This document shows, in pieces, positions 47,451 through 58,620 of a DNA stretch of 64,000 nt. A model generated the notes under the pieces. That model saw only the letters and a list, made by a program, of their open reading frames with translations, was not told where the DNA came from and made no database searches. The stretch comes from Castanea sativa (Eukaryota; Streptophyta; Magnoliopsida; Fagales; Fagaceae): the NCBI RefSeq assembly GCF_040712315.1, contig NC_134024.1, positions 25,742,658-25,806,657 on the forward strand, written 5' to 3'. The translations under genes were made by a program, and so were the position numbers. The first letter of the stretch is position 1; every line of letters starts with the position of its first letter.

Positions 47451-47522
47451 GGTTCTATGGTGTAGTGGTTAGCACTCTGGACTTTGAATCCAGCGACCTG
47501 GGTTCGACTCCCGGTAGGACCT
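47451..47522 (+). tRNA. tRNA-Gln (anticodon UUG)
   Basis: A 72-nt cloverleaf. The acceptor stem GGTTCTA pairs with TAGGACC. The D arm contains TGGTGTAGTGGTTAGCA (A box), the anticodon arm CTGGA-CTTTGAA-TCCAG gives anticodon TTG, and the T arm carries GGTTCGACTCC (B box). There is no intron and no encoded CCA. A T run (47522-47527) directly downstream is the pol III terminator. Sequence and pairing are intact, so the gene is probably functional. Confidence 0.97.
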
Positions 47523-47527
47523 TTTTT
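47522..47527 (+). terminator. Pol III T-run terminator of tRNA-Gln
   Basis: Six T residues immediately after the acceptor stem, the standard RNA polymerase III stop signal. Confidence 0.8.
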
Positions 47528-48195
47528 GTGTTGTGAGATTTTTTTTTAATTATTTATTGTTCTAATCAAAATTCTCTATCTCTGTAAAATCCATCCATGT
47601 ACTAACTTAATGCCTCCTAAGTGCTAACCTTCTCAGTTTGATGAAATGAATGTCATCTGAGTGAGTAAAGGTTTTTGGTTTTACTTTTATCTGTATAAGT
47701 TTGTATTTTTGTTGTGTTTTTTTCTCAATTATGTCATCATTATTCACATATTGTGAGGCTTGTATGATTCAAATCAGTTGTGTGGTTGATCTGTACAACC
47801 ACGAAACAATCTATGATCATTAGGGTCAACTCAATATAGTTTGAAGTTTAAGACAGTTTAAAGTGGAGTTTATTTTATTTTTTTTATTTATTTAAATATC
47901 AATAAAATAAGATTTATTCAACTTTTTATATTATAAATATATATTTTTTATCAATTAAAGTTTTAAACCATTCCTCTTGCTTTTTGAGAGGCAAAATTAT
48001 TATTAATTTTTTCTATGAAAGATTTTGCTCTCATCTCTTTTGCAATTGATAATAACTAACTCACTCAATCTTATTGTCACATAATCGATTGGCATAGGAT
48101 TACTTATATTTTTTTAGTCAAATTATCATCTCAAAATTTTTGTAACCTCAGAATTCCTCTGGGGCTGCATCACTAGACTTTGTTGTCGTCGCAGC

Positions 48196-48363
48196 ATGGC
48201 CAATGGGATACAAATATACAATGGCAATGGCGAATCCTTCACTAGGTTTGTTCTTGAGGATTTTAGAAGGAATGAATTCACTAAAATTGAGCTTGAGTTG
48301 GTTCGATTTAGGTTGGTAGAACAACTAGAAGCCAGATCAAACTTCTTACGTGCTTTCCAGTAA
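48196..48363 (+). CDS. Small ORF or gene fragment, 55 residues, unknown
   Basis: ATG at 48196, TAA at 48361-48363. The peptide looks protein-like rather than random ('NGNGESFTRFVLEDFRRNEF', 'LELVRFRLVEQLEARSNF', with an amphipathic Leu/Arg/Glu-rich second half). The local DNA is less AT-rich than its surroundings, and the upstream in-frame sequence stays open for some codons. There are no splice or family signals I can name. It could be a relic of a duplicated exon. Expression is unproven. Confidence 0.3.
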   Translation: MANGIQIYNGNGESFTRFVLEDFRRNEFTKIELELVRFRLVEQLEARSNFLRAFQ

Positions 48364-48399
48364 TTTTTTCAATATAAAATATGTTGCTATGTTATTAAA

Positions 48400-49085
48400 A
48401 AAAAGACAATTTGGCTACAAACTTAATGGTAGTCTAAGGTTACAACTTCCTTTAAAAAAATTAATATGATTACATATTTTAAAAAACTAACTATTAGATT
48501 GCATGTTTTTAATGCTCTTAATACATATGTCCCTCTTTACACATGTCAAATTTGTGTCAATTGGATCAGTGGCAGTTCCAAGAATTTTTTCCAGTGTGGT
48601 CATTAAAAAACTTAAATTATACAATATTTAATAAAAAAAGATTATATCTCATTATCAATGTTGTAAGCTTATCTCTTTCAAAATTTTAGTTAAATAAAAT
48701 TTTTCTTGGATTTTTCTTTTTGTTTGTATAGTCCCAATATACTGTTAAAAAGACCAAAATTTGGCCATAAACTTAGTTGTGACCTAAGACTACAACTTTC
48801 ACTAAACAAATTAACATGACTATATATTTTAAAAATCTAACTATTGAATTGTATATTTTTTATGTTCTTAAAACATATGTCAAGTTTTATGTCAATTGGA
48901 TATTATTTGCTATTTAATCCATAAACTTATTTATTGCGTATGATTTTAGACTACAAAAACTCGAAAATTAAACATTTGATTGATGACATAAGCTATTTAT
49001 CTTTAATTTTCTTGAAGTTTTGCAAGTATGGAGGATATAAGAAAAAAAATGTAATCTAACTGTGGAATTGTCTAAACTTTAATTA
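48400..49085. repeat. Two diverged copies of an interspersed repeat
   Basis: Blocks at 48400-48560 and 48740-48910 share 'ggc(t/c)a(c/t)aaacttag(t/a)', 'ctaactatt.(a/g)attg', 'ac(a/t)tatgtc' and 'gtcaattgga'. The second continues into 'aaacatttgattgatgacat' and 'gaggatataagaa', which also appears in the block at 58430-58620. Relatives of the block at 3970-4330. Confidence 0.5.
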
Positions 49086-49087
49086 TA

Positions 49088-49664
49088 CTAGCCGCGAACT
49101 TACGTGTTGCGCATGATAATTATTTTTATGATAGTTTTATTAAATTTTTTTTTATACAATTTAAACTAATTTAATAAAGAGTAATGTATTTTGTAATTAT
49201 GTTTTTATTTATTATAAGAATAATCATAAATGTAATATAGGAACAATCATAAATCATAAATTCAATAATTTTTCTAATACTAAAATGAAAAAAATACAAA
49301 TTTTCTCAGAAATTCAAAAGGCAAGTTAACGAAAATATTTATTTTTTAATAAAATTAATTTATAACATTTTGTGAATCATTAAAAAGAATATAAAATTTG
49401 GAAATTATTTTTTTAGTTTTAAACAAACTTTCTCAAACTTATTTTTTATGCCTACAATCCAAAACACTAAGAAAAGTAACTAAAAAAATTAATAAAACTT
49501 AGCTATGATTAATTGGACCAATTAGGAAAAAAATTTGTTATTTATAATCTACTAAGGTTATTTTCTTTGTAGAAATTGTAATTTCAGCCATCCAAAACAT
49601 ATCATCAAATAAAAAATTATTAGCAAAATCTAAGAATTAAATTTCTATATATGCATTGTTATAA

Positions 49665-49744
<80 letters not shown>

Positions 49745-50574
49745 GTAAAATTACAAAAGATAAAATTTGTCTCTCATCCAATAATTATTGTTTAGCCAAT
49801 CTTTGCTTTTCTCTAAATAAATGGCATTATAGTGTATTTCTAATACAATTATTAAGAGTACTTTGTCCACCACAAATGATTAAAAAATAACAAAATGATT
49901 AAAGTCTCATAGTTTAACATCTAAATTGCGCACTATAAAAATGATGTTATCAAATTACAATAACTATCAAATTAAATTATCCAAATCATGCTGTGTAGTA
50001 AGATAATATTATATTTTTATATTTAATACTTTATAACACAATAGGATAACATTTAACAATCAAAGAGAGAGAGAAAAAAAAACACAACAATTAAAAAAAA
50101 CAAAACTGAATCGCATTAACCTAAAGTAGATTAAAGAATATAAAAAATTATCAACCTAAAGTGAAGATGGAAGAAAAATAAAAAATAAAAATCCACCCAA
50201 AATTTGAGAGAGAGAGAGAGAGAACCTTTTTTTTTTTTTTGTAAGGGAAAACTATGCATAGAATGAAATAGATAGTGACAAATTTATAGTAAGAGGGTGT
50301 GTATAAGAAGAGACAAAAATAGAGGAAGATGAAGAATGATATTAATATAGAAGATAGTGGGGAGATGAGAAGGTGAGGGAAGGAGAAAAATTAGAGAAGT
50401 AGTGGGGAGATGAAAAGGCATGGGAGGGAGAAAGGTTGGAGAAGTATAAATATGAAATAAAAAATATTAAAATAATTATAAGAAAATGGAAAGAAAAAAA
50501 TAATGACGTGGACGCTGACATGGCTTAACGTGAACGCAACAGCATTAAATGCTACGCTTCAGCTTATAGTAATA
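49088..50574 (-). mobile_element. Possible Helitron-like element (3' end at 49088)
   Basis: On the minus strand the terminus reads ...AACACGTAAGTTCGCGGCTAG followed by T. A second, related terminus (...CCGCACAGGTTAGCGACTAG|T) is at 50575. Each has CTAG|T and a small GC-rich hairpin-capable stretch about 10 nt before it, as at Helitron 3' ends. The interior is AT-rich and contains the (AAT)n microsatellite. No Rep/helicase coding and no confirmed 5' TC end, so it would be a non-autonomous element at best. The right boundary is a guess: the start of the next terminus. Confidence 0.35.
49664..49741 (+). repeat. (AAT)n microsatellite
   Basis: About 26 uninterrupted AAT units. The overlapping Ile-rich open frame is an artefact. 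Confidence 0.97.
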
Positions 50575-50715
50575 CTAGTCGCTAACCTGTGCGGTGCACG
50601 AAAAAAACTATTGAAAGTATTTTGAAGAAAATAATATTATATTTGAGCTTAAATGGTTAGCATGCGTGCATAAATGCTTGTAAATATAAGAGTTAACAAA
50701 TAATAAACTAACAAA

Positions 50716-50730
50716 ATCATCTTTCCATTT
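50716..50730. repeat. Left target-site duplication of the LINE
   Basis: ATCATCTTTCCATTT directly abuts the poly-A tail (poly-T on plus) of the LINE. It matches ATCATCTATCCATTT at the other end in 14 of 15 positions. Confidence 0.85.
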
Positions 50731-50773
50731 TTTTTTTTTTTATGAAAGGGAAACCACAACTTTGTATTAATAA

Positions 50774-53700
50774 TTAATTGGAGTCAACATACAGAGCTTC
50801 TAAGGCTGGTTGAGGAGATTCCTCTAACCAGATAATCTCATCATTAATACAGTGAGCAAAGCGAGCTAGAGAATGGGCGACTAAGTTGGAAAATCGAGCA
50901 ACACTTGACACTGAGTGGACTTGTAACCCCGCAACCAGGCAGTGGATGTCTGCATACAAATTACCTAGCCGAGAATGTATCAGGCGTGAACTGGGAATGG
51001 CTGCCATAACAACAGAATTATCTCCCTCGATCACTATGTTAGAAAAACCCGAGTCAATTGTAAATTCCAACGCTTTCCTACAAGCCAGCACCTCTGCTTC
51101 CTCGCTGTCCTGAACAGATGGCCCTCTTGCAGATAAAGCCGCCATAACCTCTCCTTGGTTATTCCGAATCACCGCCCTGAACCCTGATGATTTAATGTCC
51201 TGAAAAATGGCTGCGTCAAAGTTAAGCTTGAAAGTAGAGCCCAACGGGGGAATCCATCTTGAGCATCTCGTTTCAACTCTCGTTACAGCCAACTGAACTT
51301 GGGACTGTTTAAACTCATCTAAAAATTCTCCAGCTCTCTTTACCAGCCGAGAGGGGTCCTGGATCACTCCACCAAAGACAACTGAGTTGCGCTGTGTCCA
51401 AATGAGCCATGCTTGCACGAAGAAAAGCTCCAGCTCTTCCCGAGATAGCTTCAACATTAAAACCTCCACCAAGTGCAGAAAATCAAGTTGGCTACCCGCT
51501 GCTTTTTGTTGTTTCCTCATGCTCCCAGCCCAAACTTCCTGAGCCACACTGCATTCCCACAACGCATGCAAAGCTGTTTCAGTAGTTCTTTTACAGAGCT
51601 CACAAGCACTATCTTCAACCACATGTTTGCGAGTTAAATTATCACAAGTTGGGAGAATACCATAACAAGCCCACCACCCAAACACTTTTATTTTATTAGG
51701 GATATGTAGCTTCCACAACTCACCCCACACCAGCTCACCCACTCTTGCTTTTGAGCTTTCCCCCTACATACTAGCTTCCTTCAAAATTTTGCACGCCACT
51801 CTATATCCTGACTTGACAGAGTAGACCCCATCTCTATTGTGTAGCCAAAAAAGAGAGTCAGGCACAAGTCTTCTACTTAGTGGAATTTGAAGAATTGCAT
51901 CAGCATCTTCCTTATGAAATGTTGTCTCTATTAAGTGTCTATCCCAAGCACCAACTGTCCAGTCAATAAGGTCCATCACCCTCCATTCCCATTTCACCTC
52001 CTGTGGTTGACAGATCACCATATTGCTAGGGTGATTTGGTATCCACTCGTCTGTCATGACCCTAATATCATATCCAATTCCCACCCGCCAACAACATCCT
52101 CTCTTTAGGACTTCTTGAGCTGCTAGCATGCTTTTCCAAACATACGAACTGTTTGGAACATCTTTTGCCTCCAAAAAATTGCTCCTTGGGAAATACTTAA
52201 CTTTGAAGCAAGCATGTACCAATGAGCCTGTACCTTGAATTAACCTCCAGCCCTACTTGGCAAGCATTGCTAAGTTAAAACTCTGAATTTCCCTGAAGCG
52301 CGTGCCCCCTTCCTTCTTTGGTTTACACATTGAAACCCAACTCTTCCAATGAATCTTCCTCTCATCACCCACCTGGCCCCACCAAAATCTTGCACACATG
52401 GCATTAAGTTCACTGCAAAGCTTCAAAGGTAATTGGAAAACTCCCATAGTATATGTGGGAATTGATTGTGCTACAGCTTTGATAAGTACCTCCTTTCCCA
52501 ACCTAGATAATAGTTTGCCCTTCCATCCCTGAAGCTTCTTCCAAACTCTATCCTTAAGGAAGGAGAAAGTTTGATATTTGGAGCGACCAATCAGGGTTGG
52601 TAACCCCAAGTATGATTCAAACCTTGCCACTTCCTTTACCCCCAATATATTTTTTATCCAATCCTTGTGCCTCACCTCAGTATTGCTGCTGAAATAAATA
52701 GAAGACTTCTCAAAATTTATACATTGCCCGGAGGCCGAAGCATACAAGTCCAAGATATCCATGAGCACCTGCACCTCTCCATGGTTTGCCTGACAAAATA
52801 ATAGTGAATCATATGCAAACAAAAGATTAGAAATAGAGGGAGCTCTCCTACAAATAGAAATCCCATGAATTTGCCCCTCTATCTTAGCTTTGGCCAAAAG
52901 TGAAGTAAAACCCTCTGCACATAGGAGAAACAAATAAGGAGATAATGGGTCTCCCTGTCGGAGTCCCTTAGCTGGTGAAATATTGCCAAAGGGTTTACCA
53001 TTAATACATACAGAGAAAGAGGGAGTGGAAACACAACACATGACTTGGTCAATCCAAATCTCGGGAAATTCCATCCTTTCCATAATACCTTTGAGAAAAG
53101 CCCACTCAACCCGATCATAAGCTTTGCTAATGTCCAATTTCAGAGCAAGAGAGCCTCTTTTGCCTTTTTTACGACAATGCATAGCATGTAAAGATTCATA
53201 AGCAACCAATATATTATTAGAAATGAGACGACCAGGGACAAAAGCACTCTAGGTAGGAGAAATTAACTGTGGTAATATTTGCTTCAATTTGTTTGTTAAG
53301 ACTTTGGAAATAATTTTATAGATGACATTACAAAGACTGATAGGTCTATAATCAGACATTTTTTTCCGGGGATTTAATTTTAGGAATAAGGACAATATGG
53401 GTAAAATTTACATCAAGTTCCATATTTCCAGAATTCAGGTAATCTAATATCGCTGCAACCACATCATCACCAACAATATGCCAAAATTTTTGATAGAAAA
53501 GTGCATTCATACCGTCAAGTCTAGGAGCCTTTGTTGGTCCCATTTGGAACAATGATGCTTTGATCTCATCCAAACTATATTCACTGGTCAGAATGTCCTT
53601 CATATCATCTGTGACTTTGTGATAAACGGCATTCAAAAAATCCTCCAACTGATCACATGTACCTACTGAAAATATACCCTCAAAATAGCTGGTAGTTACC

Positions 53701-54899
53701 TGAGCAATATCTGAGATGTCCTCCACCCACCTATTGTCCCGTGCCCTTATTCCTTGCATGTAATTTCTGCGTTTTCTATTTGATGCCTTAGAGTGAAAAA
53801 ATTTCGTGTTCTTGTCCCCATGCTTCAACCATGACACCCGTGATCGTTGCGCCCAATATATCTCTTGCTTCATTAACAGAGCATCCAACTCCTTGCTGGT
53901 AGCTAAAAATTCAGCCTTACTGTCATCTATTGTCTCTCCCTTGTTGAGGTCTTCAACCCGTTTTTGAAGTGCTTTAATTCTCTCTGTGTCAGGGTGGGTT
54001 CTAGAAGAGCCCCACACATGCAAGTCTGTACCACAAGAAGCGATTTTCTCCTTAATTATGCTAAGACCCGAACTCACTCCCTCCGGTTTTGTCCAAGCTT
54101 CGTGAACCATAACTTCACATTCTTCCCACAGTAGCCACGACTCTTCAAATTTGAAACCTCTTGGTTCTCTTGCCCTCATACTCCTAGGTGTCCTGATCTG
54201 CAAAAGCAATGGTACATGATCAGAAGCATGTGAAAAAAGATGGGTTACAACACTTGCTGAGAATTTTGCTTTCCAACTTTTTGTAGCAACCGCACGATCT
54301 AGGCGTTCTTTGGTATTGGCAGAACCTGGACGTCTATTGTTCCAGGTAAATGGATAACCAACAAACCCCAGGTCTGATAAGTGGCCACGTTCCAAGGATT
54401 CCTTGAACGCATCCATTTGGCTATACGGAAGAGGCCGAGTGCTCTGTTTTTCATGGGAGTGCAATATGGCGTTGAAATCCCCTATACACATCCATGGACC
54501 CTCAACAAAAGACATTAGATGATGAAGTAATGCCCACAACTTTGACTTCTGCACAGTCTCTAGCCATCCGTAAAACCCGGTCATAGACCATACAAAACCA
54601 TCCTCCTCCCTCACCTTAGCTAGTATATGATTTTGTGTGAAATTAATAACATCAATATCCACATCATTCTTCCAAACCAGAGCTAAACCTCCACCTGAGT
54701 CCGGATTTTTGACAATGAACTGATTAGGAAAGGGCAGATCCTTACAATGCTTCTTGTAACCTTTCTTGTCTAGCCTTGTTTCCATGAGGAAACAGATTTT
54801 GGGAGGTTGATCCTTCACTATTTTTTGAAAGCTGCGGATTGTCCAAGGGTTCCCAAGCCCTTGGCAGTTCCAACTCAAGAGTTTCATTGTGATCGGCAA
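50774..54899 (-). pseudogene. LINE ORF2: endonuclease, reverse transcriptase, RNase H (broken)
   Basis: Frame segments: 54899-53352 (515 residues; AP endonuclease with 'LSWNCQGLG', 'METR', 'GDFNAI', 'SDHVPLLL', followed by the linker to RT), 53209-52253 (RT palm and thumb), 52222-51764, and 51742-50774 (zinc-binding 'CELCKRTTETALHALWECS', then RNase H with 'NFDAAIF' and 'EAEVLACRKALEF'). Damage: a one-base shift at an A-run near 53357, a TAG in the 'LISPT-SAFVPGR' block near 53250, a TAG after 'LAK' near 52250, and a TAG near 51763. The RT catalytic box reads FAYDS instead of FADDS near 52808, so one of the two metal-binding Asp is lost. The endonuclease looks intact. RNase H of this type is a known plant-L1 addition. 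Confidence 0.92.
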
Positions 54900-56233
54900 G
54901 GGTGATCGAGCACCCCCGCCGTTGAGTTCGTATGGTTGTCATCTTGGAGCTTCCCCCGTTTCATCCTCTGTTTCTCTATCTTTTCGACGTAAACTTCTTC
55001 CTCCAACTGGGCCGAGTCTCTTTTCCCCCAAGTTGTAAAAATTTGTGCGCCACTGTCTCTTTCCAACCCACAATCCATGCGAGGGACTGTGGTCCATTTA
55101 GGCATGGGCTTTACGGGCCCAACCTGGGTGTTCTTTGACACGTGTACTGCAGGACTAGGCACTTCCTTACTCTCCTCATTAGAAATTAATGCCCCCGAAT
55201 TAATATCCCCATGATTTGCACCCCACTTATCCGTTATAGTTTCATGCCTTCCTTCTTGCACGACATTTAATCCCTGAAAATCTGGGATTGTTTCCATGCT
55301 GGCATGCTTTCCATTTACGTAACCGTCGACTTCCTTAGGGTTTGTTGAGGTTCTCCATGGTGCCGCCGGCGACTACCGCTCTTCACCATCACTATCATGG
55401 AGGTTATCGGGTCCCCTGTTTTTGGAACTCGGAACAGAGCTGGAATTGAAGGCATGTTTTACTGGTGAAATTGCACGAAACCCTGTGGCCTTCAACGAGT
55501 CACCATACAGACACTCCACAACTCCTTCATTCTTCGACGCAGCATAATGACTGGCGCAGTGCTTGATGTCATGCCCAAGTAAGCCGCAATAGTGGCAAAA
55601 CATCGGAAGTTGTTCATACTTGAAGTTTACCCAAGAGCGCACTCCATCCGATCCCGCGATGAATCCACCCCTTCGAATCAGTTTGGAAATAAGAATAGAG
55701 ACCCTCACTCTCATGAACAGGTTCTGAGCTTAATGTTTGTGCTTCTTCTCTACATCTTCCATTGCTCCTATTTTACTCCCCACCGCAGTAGCAACTGTGG
55801 GAGACATCATATCAAATGGTGCTCCCCAAATCTGAACCCACAAAGAGATCAAGTCAAACTTCACATTCCTTGTTGTCATACCTTTTTGCCATCTGATTAG
55901 CATGAGAGCCTGATTATCGAAAATCCAAGGCCCACTTCTGAGTATCCTTTCCATATCAAACTCTTTTTGATATTTGAATTGGAGAAGGTTTGAGCCCACC
56001 TCCACAATCTGAACCCTATCATCGAGACCCCAAGCTTTCTTCAGAGTGGTTATGGCCGCTCTTTTATTAAAGGGTTTGCACGTTAAGAATTTCCCTATCA
56101 AACTCTGTGCGCAACTTTCTATCTCATCATTCCTTCCTTCATCCGATATCTCAATCACTTCTTCCTCTTTTATGGTCAATTTCATATTCTCCAAACCATT
56201 GATCACATCATTTGCCATCCCTTCTTCTAACAA
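54884..56233 (-). pseudogene. LINE ORF1: DUF4283 and CCHC zinc-knuckle protein (broken)
   Basis: Starts at 56233 and reads 167 residues to a TAA near 55730, then continues in the same register from about 55729 to 55373 ('AQNLFMRVRVSILISKL', 'GGFIAGSDGVRSWVNFKYE', then the knuckle C-H-Y-C-GLLGHDIKHC). The third segment, 55297-54884, is in another register and overlaps the ORF2 start by 16 bases. The N-terminal half has the DUF4283 signature ('SLIGKFLTCKPFNK', 'GPWIFDNQALMLIRW'). ORF1 proteins bind the LINE RNA. The knuckle retains its C..C....H....C ligands. Confidence 0.85.
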
Positions 56234-56351
56234 GAAACCCGTAGAAAAAAATCTAAGAGTAGAAAAGACAAGCCCTCAGAATAAATCTAAGGGAGGTAAA
56301 AACTCATTAGATGAGAGAGAGAGAGCTCCTACTGTGAGGAGAGCGTTGGAC

Positions 56352-56366
56352 ATCATCTATCCATTT
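56352..56366. repeat. Right target-site duplication of the LINE
   Basis: ATCATCTATCCATTT, differing from the left copy by a single T-to-A change. Confidence 0.85.
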
Positions 56367-57943
56367 AATAAAACATTTGGAAGATTCCCTCTAAACGTAG
56401 AATTTGTAAAATTGCCAATACATTTTTTGTATCTTCTTTGTGTCAAAACATTTTTGTACATTTATTGTACTATAATTTACCCACTAAATTTCAGTTTCTC
56501 TATGTATCAAAACAAAAATAAAATGCAATAAACATCTAATACTCATAAAAATTTTCAATTAATAATGATCTATTTGTCATGTACAGTATAAATTTTTACT
56601 AATGTCTAGTTGTAGTTTCTACATTATGGATTCATGACTTGGTATTCAATTTCTAATGATTTTGCGTCATAAGCTATTTACTATGATCGTAATGCTACAA
56701 AATTTTTTAAATAACTCTAATAAATTAATGTGACAATGAATATAATTATTCAAAAAAAATGTGACAATGAATATATTTACTTGTTTAATTGAAGATTAAT
56801 TTATTTTTTTAGTGATAAATAATACATAAGCAATGCAGTAAAATTTGTAAGTCATAATATTCTCTTTATACTAAATTATATTAAATGTTCAACTTCATAA
56901 CCAACTGCTAAAGAATCAATGACCAACTAATGAAATGTGAAATGTTGCTGTGAAAAAATAACTAATAAAATGACAAAAGCATGTGTAGTTATATAGGCTA
57001 ACGTGTTGCCTAAAGGTGAGTTAAGTAGGGAATAGACTTTGACAAATAGACTAATGTAGGGCTGTTGGGAGAAAGCAAGTAATAAGTAGAGATATGATAA
57101 TATCTTACAAAGATTTTTAAAAAATGAGTAGTTCTGGGGCTTTGAAGAAGGAGAGAAAGAGAGATTGGGGCTTAGAAATTCGGCCTAATCCGCTCCATCA
57201 ACCACTTTCAGACTGCCGGACTTAGACAGTACTGGTGAGTGATGAATGTTTTTTTTTTTTTTTGGTTTTGAAATTATTGAGATCAATTTAGAGTTGTTGT
57301 TTTGAATGTGTTCTTCACTTCTTCTCCACTTTGGTGCCTTTTGTGGTTTGAAAAGGAAATTGGGGTAGCATTAGCAATTTGCGAGATGTGAAAGAGTCCG
57401 GGAAAAAATTTAAATAACTTCTTAATCTGTAGTAAACTAATAATATTAATTATCAACTTCAATTCAAACGTAGTGCTTGTTTTGGGAAAGAAGTTCAGAT
57501 ACTTTAGGATTAGTTTTGTTTCTCAAAAAAAAAAAAGTTCTGTTTGTGTTAATCATATGCATTAATCAAGCGATAGCAAATGAAGAAGACATTTGATTAA
57601 AAAATAAAACATGAGAGAAGGGAAACATTTGGGGTAACTGACCTTTGAACTTCTTTGGTGACTTTTCTTGTAGTAATCGTAATATTTTTTTTCTTGAATA
57701 ATTCTTATTCCAAATAAGCCAAAACTTGTTTCTATAATTTATTTCTTTTGGAGTTTTTGCAGAAAGTAAGTTACGGAAAGAGGATTCCCTTCTATAAAAA
57801 AAAAGGTTACAGAAAGGGGTAAAAGAATGAGAAGAAACGACAGTTTTTGTAACTGCCCATGTAAACACGAAAGGATGCAACTCAAGTTTGGCAAAATTTG
57901 TAGACTACCAGAAGGAAATGGTTGATTGATATTGGTTCAACTC

Positions 57944-58094
57944 AAGTGTGGCAATATTTTTACAACAAATTACGGGTGATTAGTTGTTATTGGTTAAAAT
58001 TTAAACTTAACACGAAGATTACTTTTTTGCCCCAACAATAACAACCAGTAACAACCTTCCACTTAGGATTTGTTGTAAAAATATTGTGAACATA
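57944..58094. mobile_element. Small foldback MITE
   Basis: 'ggcaatatttttacaacaaa' (57949) and its inverse ending 'ttgttgtaaaaatattgtg' (about 58073-58091) form arms of about 50 bp around a loop of about 45 bp. A single related arm occurs at about 59216 ('cacaatatttttacaattaa'), so the family is repeated locally. No coding. Confidence 0.75.
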
Positions 58095-58429
58095 TTATTT
58101 CTCTTATTTTATTCCTCCAAAGGAATAGATAAATGTTTCAGTGTTTTTAAAGGTAAATGTGACGTTAATTTATGTAGTCACGTGGCGCAATGAGAAATGG
58201 TCAACAAAAAGTCAAACGTTTTGACTATTAGTTATTATATATATATAGATATAAATAGACTGGATCTAAAAAAATTTAGGGTGGTTACACATTTTTTTTA
58301 AGGTAAAAAAATTATAAAATTTTTAAATTTTATATATAATAATGACTTTTTTTTTTTTTTTCCAGGTGACCACTCTAACTTTAACTTGGAGCCGCCAGTG
58401 AATTGGATGTTAATTACTACATAATATAT

Positions 58430-58620
58430 ACACTTATTTTTTATATATAATTTTAGAGTATAAAAATTTGCAATTTAAACAATTGATTGATTTTGCAAAT
58501 TTGGAGAATATAAGAAGGAAATGTAATGTAATTTTATAGTGGGCTTGTCAGAATCTAATAAAAAGATATTGAGTGAAATTATAACTTACAACTAAATTTA
58601 CAGTCAAATTTATCCATTAA
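58430..58620. repeat. Interspersed repeat copy
   Basis: Shares 'atttaaacaattgattga', 'ttggagaatataagaa.gaaatgtaat' and similar blocks with 48950-49080, and more weakly with 3970-4330. Confidence 0.45.

Larger units (their letters stand above)
50731..56351 (-). mobile_element. Near full-length L1-type LINE, inactive
   Basis: An element of about 5.6 kb on the minus strand, bounded by a 15-bp target-site duplication (50716-50730 and 56352-56366). From its 5' end it has a short CT-rich leader (56351-56240), ORF1 with a DUF4283-type domain and a CCHC knuckle, ORF2 with AP-type endonuclease, reverse transcriptase, zinc-binding region and RNase H, then a poly-A tail. The structural order is that of plant L1 retrotransposons with an RNase H domain. 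Both ORFs carry stops or a frameshift, so the copy cannot retrotranspose by itself. It is intact in length, unlike the truncated relative at 13655-15965. The ORFs are listed separately. Confidence 0.93.

Noticed and set aside
49651..49890. 79-codon Ile-rich frame
   Set aside because: Product of the (AAT)n microsatellite.
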